This document shows positions 54,039-63,404 of a stretch of DNA of 64,000 bases, one piece after another. The notes under the pieces were generated by a model that saw nothing but the letters and a program-made list of their open reading frames with translations, was not told where the DNA came from and did no database searches. This DNA comes from Gammaproteobacteria bacterium (GTDB lineage Bacteria; Pseudomonadota; Gammaproteobacteria; Pseudomonadales; Halieaceae), in NCBI GenBank assembly GCA_030427485.1, contig JAUICG010000001.1:124001-188000 (forward strand), given 5' to 3'. A program made the translations under genes and the position numbers. How positions within the stretch are numbered: position 1 is the first letter of the stretch; each line of letters starts with the position of its first letter.

Positions 54039-54115
54039 GACGCGGGCTTTAGTGTGGCAGTTTGCCCGGCCTTATCAATCGCAGCATTGAGTGTGAGTTT
54101 CAAAAGTTGTTCCAT
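54035..54115 (-). CDS. 26-residue leader-type ORF coupled to the hydrolase gene
   Basis: ATG 54115 is preceded by GGGGAGAG nine bases upstream. It encodes 26 residues starting MEQLLKLTL, and its TGA overlaps the hydrolase ATG (ATGA). As the hydrolase gene has no ribosome-binding site of its own, ribosomes finishing this short frame probably start it. The peptide itself may have no function. Confidence 0.5.
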   Translation of the reverse strand: MEQLLKLTLNAAIDKAGQTATLKPAS

Positions 54116-54289
54116 ATTTTTATACTCTCCCCGAATAACGCGGTCGCGTTTTGCCCACAGGTGCCGGTACATAGAACCCGGATGGCGCGCATTCTAACGT
54201 ATTTACGGGGTCGTGAAATCGGACAAATTGCCAATCCTCGTTTGACCGATCTGATTTCGAGTTGGAGATCTAAAAGAGTGCAGCCGGGA

Positions 54290-54363
54290 TGGAGCGGGTG
54301 ATGGGAATCGAACCCACGTATGCAGCTTGGGAAGCTGCCGTTCTACCATTGAACTACACCCGC
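54290..54363 (-). tRNA. tRNA-Gly (anticodon CCC)
   Basis: 74 bases with encoded CCA. The acceptor GCGGGTG pairs with CACCCGC; the anticodon stem-loop contains CTTCCCAAG, so the anticodon is CCC. The T loop reads GTGGGTTCGATTCCCAT. The sequence closely resembles Escherichia coli glyU. Confidence 0.95.
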
Positions 54364-54516
54364 GTGCCCGGCGCGACCATTGGCGGGTGCGGTTCGGGAG
54401 CGAGCGCAAGAATATCCCGATAGTGGCAACGGGTCAAAGCACGCGCGCCGGTTTTTTCACAATCGGGTAGAATCACTGACCATCGTCACGTCGTAGTATG
54501 ACAGAGTCTGGTGAAT

Positions 54517-54846
54517 ATGCAGACAGAACTGGCAGCATTGCTTATTGATATCGAAGCCGAGTTGCGCCGACTCGGGCAGTGGCACAAGGTGCCCCCGAGT
54601 GCGGCGGCACTGGCGTCTGATCAACCGTTTTGCGTGGATACGCTGACATTGCCGCAGTGGTTGCAGTTTGTCTTTTTGCCGACGCTGTACCGCATGATGG
54701 AGGGGGGCGAGCCCCTTCCCACGCGCAGCGGGATCGCGCCGATGGCCAGCGAGTATTTTCGCGGAACGGGGCTTGCGAGTGCGGACCTGGAGGCGGCTTT
54801 GCTGCGGGTCGATGAGCTCCTGACGCAGGGCGTACAACCCGATTGA
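54517..54846 (+). CDS. YqcC-family protein
   Basis: 109-residue small helical protein of the YqcC family (FCVDTLTLPQWLQFVFLPTLYRMM and PLPTRSGIAPMASEYF). Function unknown; in enterobacteria it neighbours truC. ATG 54517 has GGTGA just upstream; a GTG at 54511 is also in frame. Convergent with the beta-helix gene. Confidence 0.85.
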   Translation: MQTELAALLIDIEAELRRLGQWHKVPPSAAALASDQPFCVDTLTLPQWLQFVFLPTLYRMMEGGEPLPTRSGIAPMASEYFRGTGLASADLEAALLRVDELLTQGVQPD

Positions 54847-54870
54847 GCGGTCGGAGAAGGCGTCGACTCA

Positions 54871-56130
54871 CTATGGAGCCTCTCTGGAACCGATATCAAG
54901 TGCGCCGCGGGTGACACGGGGCGCGGTCCCCAGTGGCGGATTGAAGACTTTTACCGGCACCAGCGATACGCTCTCCGCGTCAGGCAAGGCCAGTGCCCTG
55001 TTGATTGTGCCGGCATCCGGCGGGCTGGCCCAACTGCCGGCTTGTCGAAGTCCGAGCTCAATGGCGACATTGTTTTCCTGCTCGCCCCTGCCCAGCAGGA
55101 AGTAGCCGCTTCCAAAGACCAGATTGTTCGCGACCAGGATATCGCCGTCCGTGTGGTTTTTGACCAGTGTGCCGCCCGGGGCCTCGTTTATGAAGGTGTT
55201 ATTGACCACGAACAGGCGGTGTTGGCCCGCGCTGCGCTCCTCGCATCCTTCCGCGCCGTAGCCGATCGCGTCACGGTTTTCTGTAGTTTGTGCCTGGTGC
55301 ATGTCGTTGCCGATAATGTAGCTGAGGCCGCAGTTGGGCAGATCCACCAGTCGGCTGGAGTTGCCGCCGGCAGTGTCTTCGATCCGGTTGTAGAGGATGC
55401 GGTTCTCCAGTGCGCGTGACTTGATCTGGTGGCCGCGATCCGTGCCCTTGAAATGGCTGCCGCTGATCGTGAAGCGACCGAGTCCCCCGACATAAATCCC
55501 GTGGCTGAAGGTACCCTCGCGTTTTTGAAAGTAGAAGCGCGATGAATCGATGTCCAGGCTGGCGTCGGGGTAAGGGCCGGTCAGCACGGAAAATTCATTG
55601 TCGTGGAAGTAGGTGTTACGCAGGGTAAGGTTGCCGCCCTCGTGGCGAATGCCGGCGCCGTTGGTGTCGTGAACCCGCGCGCCGGAAAACTCGATGTTCT
55701 CCACCAGCGTGTTGTTCCCGCTGATAATCCAGATCGCCTTGCCATTGGGGATCACTCCATCGGACATCAGGTGGGCTATGCCGCCTACACCGCGAATGGT
55801 GATATTGTCCTGCCGCCAGGCAGCGTAGTCATTGTGATAGGTACCCGCAGCAATCTCGATGGTATCACCGGGTCGGGCGAACTTCGCGGCGTCACTGGGC
55901 GTTCGCAGCCAGCGCGTGGGACCTACGCGCAGAATGGTCGCGTGCGGAACGGCGTGCGGCTCGTTTGCCCATGCGGACTCGGCGAAAGCCGTTGCTGCAA
56001 GCAACTGCGAGGCGACAAGCAGGCACAAACTATACCGGAGACTGCCGGGAACAGTCCCTGGGCGATGCCGGTGGGGCAGGCGTGCTCCTGCCGGGACCAC
56101 GGGAACGCCTCGTTCAACCTCTGTTTTCAT
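54871..56130 (-). CDS. Secreted right-handed beta-helix protein
   Basis: 419-residue exported protein. A long basic n-region precedes the hydrophobic signal segment LCLLVASQLLAATAFA (about 35-50). The mature part is a parallel beta-helix: repeats with short strands and Asn ladders (NITIRGVGG, NTLVENIEFSG, NLTLRNTYFHDN, FTISGSHFKG), as in polysaccharide lyases or glycosidases. No catalytic residues can be named. The start overlaps the end of the HAD gene by 17 bases, so the pair is probably one transcript. Confidence 0.8.
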   Translation of the reverse strand: MKTEVERGVPVVPAGARLPHRHRPGTVPGSLRYSLCLLVASQLLAATAFAESAWANEPHAVPHATILRVGPTRWLRTPSDAAKFARPGDTIEIAAGTYHNDYAAWRQDNITIRGVGGIAHLMSDGVIPNGKAIWIISGNNTLVENIEFSGARVHDTNGAGIRHEGGNLTLRNTYFHDNEFSVLTGPYPDASLDIDSSRFYFQKREGTFSHGIYVGGLGRFTISGSHFKGTDRGHQIKSRALENRILYNRIEDTAGGNSSRLVDLPNCGLSYIIGNDMHQAQTTENRDAIGYGAEGCEERSAGQHRLFVVNNTFINEAPGGTLVKNHTDGDILVANNLVFGSGYFLLGRGEQENNVAIELGLRQAGSWASPPDAGTINRALALPDAESVSLVPVKVFNPPLGTAPRVTRGALDIGSREAP

Positions 56131-56758
56131 GCAGGATTTCCGGTAAGTCGGCCAGGGAACTCAGAACATGTTTCGCGCCGCTGAAGTCGTGGGTCGCTGT
56201 GAACGCATTGTGCACCACGGCGCAATCGATATCAGCGGCCATCGCGGATTGTAATCCGCGCTGTGAGTCTTCGACCACCAGGCATTCCTCGGCTCGCGCC
56301 CCGAACCGGCTGAGCGCCAGCAGGTACGGTTCCGGATCAGGTTTGGATGAGGCATAGTCCTCCCGTGTGAGGATAAAGTCCATGTGTTGAACCAGCGGCC
56401 GCTTGTTGTGTATCAACTCGAAGTGGCGCCGGATCGAGGTGGTGACGATAGCCATCCGGTGGCTGGTCGAAAGTGTTTGCAGTATGGCCTCGACACCCGG
56501 TATTTCAATCGCTTCCCGCGCCAGATACGCTTCGTAGTAGGCGTTGCGCTGCTGTTGTTTCATTTTGATCAGGCGGTGGTCAATACCCGCGGCCTCAGCC
56601 AGTTCCCAACTCGAGGCGCCGCGCACCATACGTTGCAGGTAGCTGTCTTTTTCCAGTGCGATTCCCAGCTCGGCCAGCGCGCGCTGAGTGGCCTTGAAAT
56701 ACCAGAATTCGGTGTCGACCAGTACGCCGTCATTGTCCCAGAGTATGTATCGCTTCAT
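56114..56758 (-). CDS. HAD-superfamily phosphatase (subfamily IA)
   Basis: 214-residue cytoplasmic hydrolase. Motif I is DNDGVLVDTE with nucleophile Asp near residue 8; motif II VTTS, the motif III Lys in SSKPDPEPYLLAL and motif IV VEDSQRGL complete the set for beta-phosphoglucomutase-like phosphatases. ATG 56758 follows GAAGG. It lies 28 bases after the P-loop gene stop. Substrate unknown. Confidence 0.9.
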   Translation of the reverse strand: MKRYILWDNDGVLVDTEFWYFKATQRALAELGIALEKDSYLQRMVRGASSWELAEAAGIDHRLIKMKQQQRNAYYEAYLAREAIEIPGVEAILQTLSTSHRMAIVTTSIRRHFELIHNKRPLVQHMDFILTREDYASSKPDPEPYLLALSRFGARAEECLVVEDSQRGLQSAMAADIDCAVVHNAFTATHDFSGAKHVLSSLADLPEILHENRG

Positions 56759-56786
56759 CGCTGCCTTCGCCTGTCCTGAAACGTGG

Positions 56787-57275
56787 CTAATGGCTTCTGT
56801 CATTGCTGTGGTAGATAAATTTTTTTCCTGCAAACTGTTCGTAAAAGGCGTTGTGCGCGGCCTCAGAGAATACGTCCTGCCTCGTCGGGTATTGCGCGAT
56901 CCAGTCTATCAGCATGTCGAGGTTTTTATCCTGGTCTTCCCGGCTCGCATACTTGTGCGGCTCCCAGGGTCGATTCCTGGCATTCTCGATGCACGCGGCC
57001 ACGGGCAGATCGAGAAATATTGCTTCGTCCGCATGGGGGGCGGCGAACGCGAGCAAATCCGTGTAGCAGCCTTCGATGACCCAGCTATCGGCGGAGGATA
57101 TGAACCTCTCGATCGCGGACTGCGAGTCCGGCAGGGGCATCCGTGCAGGTGGGTTTGTTGGCAGCCAGGCCAGGGTGTCCAGATCCAGGTGCGCCAGCGC
57201 GCGCTCTTTGGAGAGCTGCTGCGCCAGAGTGGATTTACCCGAGCCGGAATTGCCGAAGATAAGAACTTTACTCAA
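56787..57275 (-). CDS. P-loop nucleotide kinase-like protein
   Basis: 162-residue P-loop NTPase with Walker A GNSGSGKST (8-16), a DLDTLAW segment and WVIEGCYTDLLAF, as in small adenylate/shikimate-kinase-like proteins whose substrate is unassigned. First gene of a minus-strand set with the HAD phosphatase and beta-helix protein. Confidence 0.82.
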   Translation of the reverse strand: MSKVLIFGNSGSGKSTLAQQLSKERALAHLDLDTLAWLPTNPPARMPLPDSQSAIERFISSADSWVIEGCYTDLLAFAAPHADEAIFLDLPVAACIENARNRPWEPHKYASREDQDKNLDMLIDWIAQYPTRQDVFSEAAHNAFYEQFAGKKFIYHSNDRSH

Positions 57276-57427
57276 CGATTGGCTCCTGCCACTGTGTTAA
57301 AAATCGCATTATCAAGGGCGCGCCCCTATGATATCGCATTGACTATTGATTGGGACCGGGATTCCCGTCCAGAATGCAGGGAATCGACCAGACTCCGGAA
57401 TGCCATTGTTGGATTTAGGGAGAAATC

Positions 57428-58429
57428 ATGACACCAGAAAAACGTATCGCCATCACGCTGCCCGCAGGGCCTAAACTTTCCGATACCATAGCGCAGCTGC
57501 AGTGGGCGGAGGACAACGGCATTCCCGATGCATGGTTCAGCGATGCCGGCGCACCCGACACTCTCACCCAGATTGCCGCCGTGGCACACCACACCAGGTC
57601 CATTCGCATCGGCGTCGCGGTCACCCCGGTGTATACCCGCAGCCCCTCGGTACTGGCGGCATCCGCCGATGTGATCAGCCAGGTGCTACCGGGTCGCTTC
57701 GTACTGGGCCTTGGCTCGTCCAGCCAGACGATCATGGGGCAGTGGAATGGCATACCGCTGGCTAAACCGCGCACCCGGGTGAGGGAAACCGCGCAACTGG
57801 TGCGGCAGATGCTGGCGGGGGAGAAAACAGACTTCCAGGGCGAAACGCTTTCCAGCCGCGGCTACCGGCAGGTAGCGGCGGAAAACCCGCCGCCGATCTA
57901 TATTGGCGCGCTGCGCCCGAAAATGATCGAGATGGCAGCGGAGGTGGGTGATGGGGTTATTTTTAATTTATGGCCCCAGGGTGCGCTGCCGCGAATGATG
58001 GAGGCGCTGAAACGCGGTGCGCAGACCGCCGGTAAGAACTGGCAGGACATCGAGGTGGTAAATCGCGCGATGGTGTTGTGCACCGACGACAAACCGATGG
58101 GGAGGGAAATTTTCCGCGCCGCCTTCGGGCCCTATTACGCCACGCCGGTCTACAACAAATTCCTGGCCTGGGCCGGCTATGAGGATGCCGCGAAGACCAT
58201 CGAGCAGGGCTGGGCAGAGAAAAACCGGGAGAAAACCGCGGGCGCGCTCACCGATGAACTGATTGATGAAATCGCCATCATCGGCAGCGAGCACGAGATA
58301 CAGGCACGCATCCAGGCGGATGCGGACGGCGGCGTGCATACCCACATCATCGCCCCGATGGCGGCTACCCGGGAAGATCTGGAACGCACCTATAATGCGT
58401 TTACTGCGGAGAACTTCCGGTTCGCCTGA
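57428..58429 (+). CDS. LLM-class F420-type oxidoreductase
   Basis: 333-residue luciferase-like enzyme, distinct from the two others in the window. Recognisable blocks are RIAITLPAG, TRSIRIGVAVTPVYTRSP, GRFVLGLGSSSQ and PIYIGALRPKMIEMAAEVGDG. The C-terminal part differs from the standard. Cofactor (FMN or F420) cannot be told. Single gene with an AGGGAG-like site. Confidence 0.86.
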   Translation: MTPEKRIAITLPAGPKLSDTIAQLQWAEDNGIPDAWFSDAGAPDTLTQIAAVAHHTRSIRIGVAVTPVYTRSPSVLAASADVISQVLPGRFVLGLGSSSQTIMGQWNGIPLAKPRTRVRETAQLVRQMLAGEKTDFQGETLSSRGYRQVAAENPPPIYIGALRPKMIEMAAEVGDGVIFNLWPQGALPRMMEALKRGAQTAGKNWQDIEVVNRAMVLCTDDKPMGREIFRAAFGPYYATPVYNKFLAWAGYEDAAKTIEQGWAEKNREKTAGALTDELIDEIAIIGSEHEIQARIQADADGGVHTHIIAPMAATREDLERTYNAFTAENFRFA

Positions 58430-58462
58430 GAGTGAAATATTCGATCCGTTGTGTATGTTGAT

Positions 58463-58486
58463 GCCTTATTATGCGCGTAATAAGGC
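58463..58486. repeat. Perfect inverted repeat downstream of the LLM gene
   Basis: GCCTTATTA (58463-58471), six-base loop, TAATAAGGC (58478-58486). No T-run follows on either strand. It lies between convergent genes and could be a terminator-like structure or a protein site. Confidence 0.55.
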
Positions 58487-58550
58487 CCCATGCTGCTGAG
58501 CATGCCGGAGCAACCGGCGTATTCAGGAAACTGCCGGGGCAGCGACCGTC

Positions 58551-58745
58551 CTAATGCAGCGTCCGATTCGAACGCATCTCGGCCTTCAGGTCTTTCGCCT
58601 GATCGGTCGCCGCCGCTTCCTGCTGCTGCATGTAATTGCGCAACCGGCCGACGACACTGGTCATCACGTCGATGGTCTGGCTGATCTGGTCCAGCGCCAT
58701 CAGAATGGTCTCGGTCTCGGTCGGTGACTTGTCGCTACTCGCCAT
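58551..58745 (-). CDS. Small protein downstream of nrdB
   Basis: 64-residue protein, helical, with a QISQTIDVMTSVVGRLRNYM amphipathic centre, charged at both ends. ATG 58745 is preceded by GAGGA eight bases upstream, and the gene starts 24 bases after the nrdB stop, so it is likely a real gene co-transcribed with nrdAB. I do not recognise the family. Confidence 0.65.
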   Translation of the reverse strand: MASSDKSPTETETILMALDQISQTIDVMTSVVGRLRNYMQQQEAAATDQAKDLKAEMRSNRTLH

Positions 58746-58769
58746 GTGAGATTCCTCTGTTAGTTCGTA

Positions 58770-60056
58770 TCAATCCCAGGTCAGGGCGCCGCCCGTCTGG
58801 TATTCGATGACCCGTGTTTCGAAGAAATTTTTCTCTTTGCGCAAGTCCATGATTTCCGACATCCAGGGGAACGGGTTCTGTGCGCCCGGATACTGCTCGG
58901 GCAGTCCCAGTTGCGACAGGCGTCGATTGGCGATGAAGTGCAGGTACTCCTCCATCATCGCCGCGTTCATCCCCAGTACACCGCGCGGCATCGTGTCGCG
59001 GGCGTATTCAATCTCCAACTGGGTGCCTTCCACAATCATCTGGATGGCTTCCTGCTGGAATTCCGTGGTCCACAGGTGTGGGTTTTCCAGTTTGATCTGG
59101 TTGATAACGTCGATGCCGAAGTTCAGGTGCATGGACTCATCGCGCAGGATGTACTGGAACTGTTCTGCCACGCCGGTCATCTTGTTGCGGCGACCCATGG
59201 AGAGGATCTGGGTAAAGCCGCAGTAGAAGAAGATGCCCTCGGTCACCGCGTAGAAGCCGATCAGGTTGCGCAGCAGCGTCTGGTCCGTTTCCATGGTGCC
59301 GGTCTTGAAGGTAGGATCGCTCAGCGCGTGGGTGTGGCTGATGCTCCATGCGGCTTTCTTGGCTACCGAGGGAATCTCGCGGTACATGTTGAACACCTCG
59401 CCCTCGTCCATGCCCAGCGACTCGATACAGTACTGGTAGGCATGGGTGTGGATGGCTTCCTCGAAGGCCTGCCGCAGCAGGTACTGGCGGCACTCGGGGT
59501 TGGTGATCAGCCGGTAGATCGCCAGCACCAGGTTGTTGGCGACCAGCGAGTCCGCGGTGGAGAAATAACCGAGGTTGCGCTGCACGATACGGCGCTCGTC
59601 GTCGGTCAGACCCTGGGGGTTCTTCCAGGTCGCAACGTCGGCGGTCATGTTGATTTCCTGCGGCATCCAGTGGTTGGCGCAACCATCGATGTATTTTTGC
59701 CAGGCCCACTCGTACTTGAACGGCACCAGCTGGTTGAGGTCGGCGCGGCAGTTGATCATCGCCTTCTCGTCCACCGAGACGCGGGCAGCGCCCATTTCCA
59801 GCGCTTCCAGGCCCGGTGCGACATCCATGTGATCCACCGCGTCCTCGGCGGCCTTTACCGCTTCGGCGGCGGACTGCGCGTCGATCTCTTCAATCTCGTC
59901 AATCTGCCCGGCAGGCTCCGGTGCCGCCTGTTTGGCGACGGCCGCGGGTTTCGCTACCGCCGGCCTTACGGCTTCCAGTGCCGCCGCGGCATTGATGGAT
60001 TTGGCGGCGCTGCTCGCCGCTTCCTCTTCTTTGTGGTAATCATCCCAACTTAACAT
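58770..60056 (-). CDS. nrdB: Class Ia ribonucleotide reductase small subunit NrdB
   Basis: 428-residue diiron-tyrosyl-radical subunit that supplies electrons to NrdA for making deoxyribonucleotides. It starts [12 protein letters not shown] like Pseudomonas NrdB and has an Ala/Glu-rich extension before the core. Ligand helices are seen as [12 protein letters not shown] and DESMHLNFG; the C-terminus is [10 protein letters not shown], which docks to NrdA. ATG 60056 follows AGGAAGG. It comes 58 bases after nrdA. Confidence 0.96.
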   Translation of the reverse strand: MLSWDDYHKEEEAASSAAKSINAAAALEAVRPAVAKPAAVAKQAAPEPAGQIDEIEEIDAQSAAEAVKAAEDAVDHMDVAPGLEALEMGAARVSVDEKAMINCRADLNQLVPFKYEWAWQKYIDGCANHWMPQEINMTADVATWKNPQGLTDDERRIVQRNLGYFSTADSLVANNLVLAIYRLITNPECRQYLLRQAFEEAIHTHAYQYCIESLGMDEGEVFNMYREIPSVAKKAAWSISHTHALSDPTFKTGTMETDQTLLRNLIGFYAVTEGIFFYCGFTQILSMGRRNKMTGVAEQFQYILRDESMHLNFGIDVINQIKLENPHLWTTEFQQEAIQMIVEGTQLEIEYARDTMPRGVLGMNAAMMEEYLHFIANRRLSQLGLPEQYPGAQNPFPWMSEIMDLRKEKNFFETRVIEYQTGGALTWD

Positions 60057-60114
60057 TGTGTTGCCTTCCTGATTTTTTGAGGTGGTCACGGTTCTCGTTA
60101 TCGTGTTGGCCCGC

Positions 60115-62997
60115 CTACTGGCAGGCCTCGCAGTCCGGGTCATCCAGCGAGCAGGCATTGGGCACAGGCGCCGGACCGCCCTCGGGCGCGCCCTTGGACA
60201 CCGCGTTCAGGGTGCCGGTATTGATGGTCGACTTCTCCGCGCCGGTCGCCGCGAGTGAACGCAGGTAGTACGTGGTCTTCAGGCCGCTGAACCAGGCCAT
60301 ACGATAGGTAACATCCAGCTTCTTGCCGTTGGCATTGTTGATGTACAGGTTCAGTGACTGGGCCTGGTCTATCCACTTCTGGCGACGGCTGGCCGACTCC
60401 ACCAGCCAGCGCGGCTCCACCTCGAACGCGGTGGAGTAGATGGCTTTCAGGTCTTCGGGAATACGGTCGATGGCCTGCACGCTGCCGTCGTAGTATTTGA
60501 GGTCGTTCACCATCACCTGGTCCCACAGTCCGCGTGCTTTCAGGTCGCTTACCAGGTAGGGATTGACGACCGTGAACTCGCCGGAGAGGTTCGATTTGAC
60601 GTAGAGGTTCTGGTAAGTCGGCTCGATAGACTGCGACACGCCGGTAATGTTGGCGATGGTCGCGGTGGGGGCGATCGCCATCACGTTGGAGTTGCGCATG
60701 CCCTGCGCCTTCACGGTGTCGCGCAGGGTCGACCAGTCTAGCGTGTGGCTGCGGTCGACGTTGATGTATTTTTCACCGCGCTCCGCGATCAGTTTGTCCA
60801 GCGAATCCAGCGGGAAAATACCCTGGCTCCACAATGAACCCTCGTAGCTGGAGTAGGCGCCGCGTTCGGCGGCCAACTCGCTGGAGGCCTGGATAGCGTA
60901 GTAGCTGATGGCCTCCATGGAATTGTCCGCGAACTGCACGGCCTCGTCCGAGCCGTAGGCCAGGTGCTGCTTGTACAGCGCGTCCTGGAAACCCATCAGG
61001 CCCAGGCCGACGGGGCGATGGCGCAGGTTGGAGGCCTCGGCCTGCGGGACCGAGTAGTAGTTGATATCAATCACGTTATCCAGCATGCGCACAGCGGTAC
61101 GCACCGTTTTTTGCAGCTTCTCCAGGTTGAGTCCGTTCTCGTCGATATGCTGGGGCAGATTGACCGAGCCCAGGTTACAGACGGCGATCTCGTCCTTGTT
61201 GGTATTGAGCGTGATCTCCGTACACAGGTTGGAGGAGTGCACAACGCCGACGTGCTGCTGCGGCGAACGCAGGTTGCACGGGTCCTTGAACGTCATCCAG
61301 GGATGGCCGGTTTCAAACAGCATGCCCAGCATCTTGCGCCACAGGTTTTCCGCCTTGACCGTCTTGAACAGCTTCAGTTTGCCGGTGCGAGCCATTTCCT
61401 CATACTGCTCATAGCGCTCCTGGAACGCTTTGCCGTAAAGATCGTGCAACTCCGGCACGTCGTTGGGGGAGAACAGCGTCCACTCGCCGCCGTCGAACAC
61501 CCGCTGCATGAAGAGGTCGGGTATCCAGTTGGCGGTATTCATATCGTGGGTGCGGCGGCGATCATCGCCGGTATTTTTACGCAGTTCCACGAACTCCTCG
61601 ATATCCAGGTGCCAGGTTTCGAGATAGGCGCATACGGCGCCTTTGCGCTTGCCGCCCTGGTTGACGGCCACGGCGGTGTCATTGACTACCTTGAGGAATG
61701 GCACAACACCCTGTGACTTGCCGTTGGTACCCTTGATATAGGCTCCCAGGGCGCGCACGGGCGTCCAGTCGTTGCCCAGTCCACCGGCGAACTTGGAAAG
61801 CATCGCGTTGTCCTGGATGGAGCCGTAAATGCCGTGCAGGTTGTCCGGCACCGTAGTGAGGTAGCAGGACGAAAGCTGCGGGCGCAGTGTGCCGGCGTTG
61901 AACAGGGTCGGCGTTGAACTCATGTAATCGAAGGACGACAGCAACTGGTAGAACTCGATCGCCCTGGCGTTCTTGTCGTCTTCTTCTACCGCCAGTCCCA
62001 TCGCCACACGCATGAAGAAAATCTGCGGCAATTCGATGCGGGTACTGTCGCTGTGGATAAAGTAGCGGTCGTACAGGGTTTGCAGGCCGAGGTAAGTGAA
62101 TTGCAGGTCGCGCTCGGGCAACAGCGCCTGGCCCAGGCGCTCGAGGTCGAACTCCAGCAGATTGGGTGCCAGCAATTCCAGTTCGACGCCCCTGGCCACA
62201 TAGGCGGGCAGTGCCCTGGCGTAGAGCGTGCTCATATCGTGTTGCGTGGCGCTTTCCGCCACATTCAGAAAGCCCAGGGCTTCACTGCGCAGGTTGTCAC
62301 AGAGCAGGCGGGCGGCGACGAAGCTGTAATTGGGCTCCTGCTCGATCATGGTGCGGGCGGTGATGACCAGCGAGGTACTCAGTTCGCTCTGGCTGACACC
62401 GTCGTAGAGGTTCTTCAGGGCCTGGTCAAGGATTTCCGTTTCACTGACGTCGGTCAGGTCGTAGCAGGCCTCACTGACAATGGTGTGGAGGCGATCGATG
62501 TCCAGCGGGGCGCGGCTGCCGTCGGCCTGGACCACGGAGATATTGCCCGCCGCGGCCTGCGTGGCGGGTGACAGGTTCTGCTTGGCAGCGCGTTTCTGTG
62601 CCTGCCGTTCGCGGTAGATGACGTAGTCGCGGGCTATCTTATGCTCCCCGGAACGCATCAGCGACAGTTCGACCTGGTCCTGTATGTCTTCAATGTGGAT
62701 AGTTCCGCCCGAGGGCATGCGGCGCTGGAAGGTGCCCATGACCATTGATGTCAGCTTGGCCACCGTCTCATGGATGCGGCTGGACGCCGCCGCCTTGCCG
62801 CCTTCCACCGCGAGAAATGCCTTGGTGATGGCCACGGCTATTTTGCTGGCTTCAAACGGTACAACGGTGCCGTTGCGCTTGATCACACGTAACTGTCCCG
62901 GAGCGGTAGCGGCGAGGGCGCCGCTGGCGGTGGGGGATTGCCGGGGTGGGGTGGTCGCTGCGGCGGGGGCGCCGTCCTGGTTGGTCTCTGTCTGCAT
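60115..62997 (-). CDS. nrdA: Class Ia ribonucleotide reductase large subunit NrdA
   Basis: 960-residue catalytic subunit. Two ATP-cone domains lie at about 36-132 (starting [12 protein letters not shown]) and 152-245 (starting [13 protein letters not shown]), followed by the ten-stranded barrel with [11 protein letters not shown] (active-site Cys) and [16 protein letters not shown]. The C-terminal redox cysteines are Cys949, Cys956 and Cys959. Tandem ATP-cones are as in Pseudomonas and allow dATP-induced oligomer inhibition. First gene of the nrdA-nrdB operon; upstream DnaA-box and NrdR-like sequences suggest cell-cycle and nucleotide control. Confidence 0.96.
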   Translation of the reverse strand: MQTETNQDGAPAAATTPPRQSPTASGALAATAPGQLRVIKRNGTVVPFEASKIAVAITKAFLAVEGGKAAASSRIHETVAKLTSMVMGTFQRRMPSGGTIHIEDIQDQVELSLMRSGEHKIARDYVIYRERQAQKRAAKQNLSPATQAAAGNISVVQADGSRAPLDIDRLHTIVSEACYDLTDVSETEILDQALKNLYDGVSQSELSTSLVITARTMIEQEPNYSFVAARLLCDNLRSEALGFLNVAESATQHDMSTLYARALPAYVARGVELELLAPNLLEFDLERLGQALLPERDLQFTYLGLQTLYDRYFIHSDSTRIELPQIFFMRVAMGLAVEEDDKNARAIEFYQLLSSFDYMSSTPTLFNAGTLRPQLSSCYLTTVPDNLHGIYGSIQDNAMLSKFAGGLGNDWTPVRALGAYIKGTNGKSQGVVPFLKVVNDTAVAVNQGGKRKGAVCAYLETWHLDIEEFVELRKNTGDDRRRTHDMNTANWIPDLFMQRVFDGGEWTLFSPNDVPELHDLYGKAFQERYEQYEEMARTGKLKLFKTVKAENLWRKMLGMLFETGHPWMTFKDPCNLRSPQQHVGVVHSSNLCTEITLNTNKDEIAVCNLGSVNLPQHIDENGLNLEKLQKTVRTAVRMLDNVIDINYYSVPQAEASNLRHRPVGLGLMGFQDALYKQHLAYGSDEAVQFADNSMEAISYYAIQASSELAAERGAYSSYEGSLWSQGIFPLDSLDKLIAERGEKYINVDRSHTLDWSTLRDTVKAQGMRNSNVMAIAPTATIANITGVSQSIEPTYQNLYVKSNLSGEFTVVNPYLVSDLKARGLWDQVMVNDLKYYDGSVQAIDRIPEDLKAIYSTAFEVEPRWLVESASRRQKWIDQAQSLNLYINNANGKKLDVTYRMAWFSGLKTTYYLRSLAATGAEKSTINTGTLNAVSKGAPEGGPAPVPNACSLDDPDCEACQ

Positions 62998-63170
62998 GCT
63001 CTCTCCGAAGTGCCGATGCTGGCTTTATTTGGGTTACCGCGCGGCGAAGCATTCATATACCGGCTGCACACCGCCACATTGCGGGAAAGTCTCCCTGGGG
63101 CTGATGTCGGGAAGAATCCCTGCCTCGGCAACTAAAATTATGAACTTGTTATTCGTACTTTAGCGGCGAC

Positions 63171-63186
63171 ACCCAATATATGGGGG
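63171..63186. promoter_or_regulatory. NrdR-box-like palindrome upstream of nrdA
   Basis: ACCCAATATATGGGGG resembles the NrdR-box pattern (ACACWATATATWGTGT) in its AT centre and flanking C/G blocks, but it matches the ends poorly and no clear partner box at helical spacing was found. It lies about 175 bases upstream of the nrdA start. Confidence 0.4.
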
Positions 63187-63257
63187 TATACGCTTCACTC
63201 AAGTACAAGATAATGCGGCTGGGTGCGCAATGCAAGGGAATTACACTGGGTTTATTT

Positions 63258-63266
63258 TGTGGATAA
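63258..63266. promoter_or_regulatory. Perfect DnaA box upstream of nrdA
   Basis: TGTGGATAA, the reverse of TTATCCACA, an exact DnaA box. A second, one-mismatch box TTGTACACA lies at 63268-63276. DnaA boxes control nrdAB in Escherichia coli, so replication-linked control is plausible here. Confidence 0.6.
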
Positions 63267-63404
63267 CTTGTACACAGTTATGTGTGTCTGTGCCTACTTA
63301 CCTCACAGGCCTTGATCTGCTTGGGGGCGCCGGTCAAGGAGTGGCCGATTGCCCGATAGCGCGGTTCCATCGAAAATTTTTTTGTCGTATTTCTACCAGT
63401 ATTG

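Larger units (their letters stand above)
62998..63404. other. Intergenic promoter region of nrdAB
   Basis: About 400 bases between nrdA and argF with no convincing gene. Contains the NrdR-like element and two DnaA-box candidates described separately. No clear argF terminator was found. Confidence 0.6.

Noticed and set aside
58911..60053. 380-codon open frame on the plus strand
   Set aside because: It is the shadow of nrdB on the opposite strand and has no family resemblance.
60964..61716. 250-codon frame opposite nrdA
   Set aside because: The conserved NrdA barrel lies on the other strand across the whole stretch.
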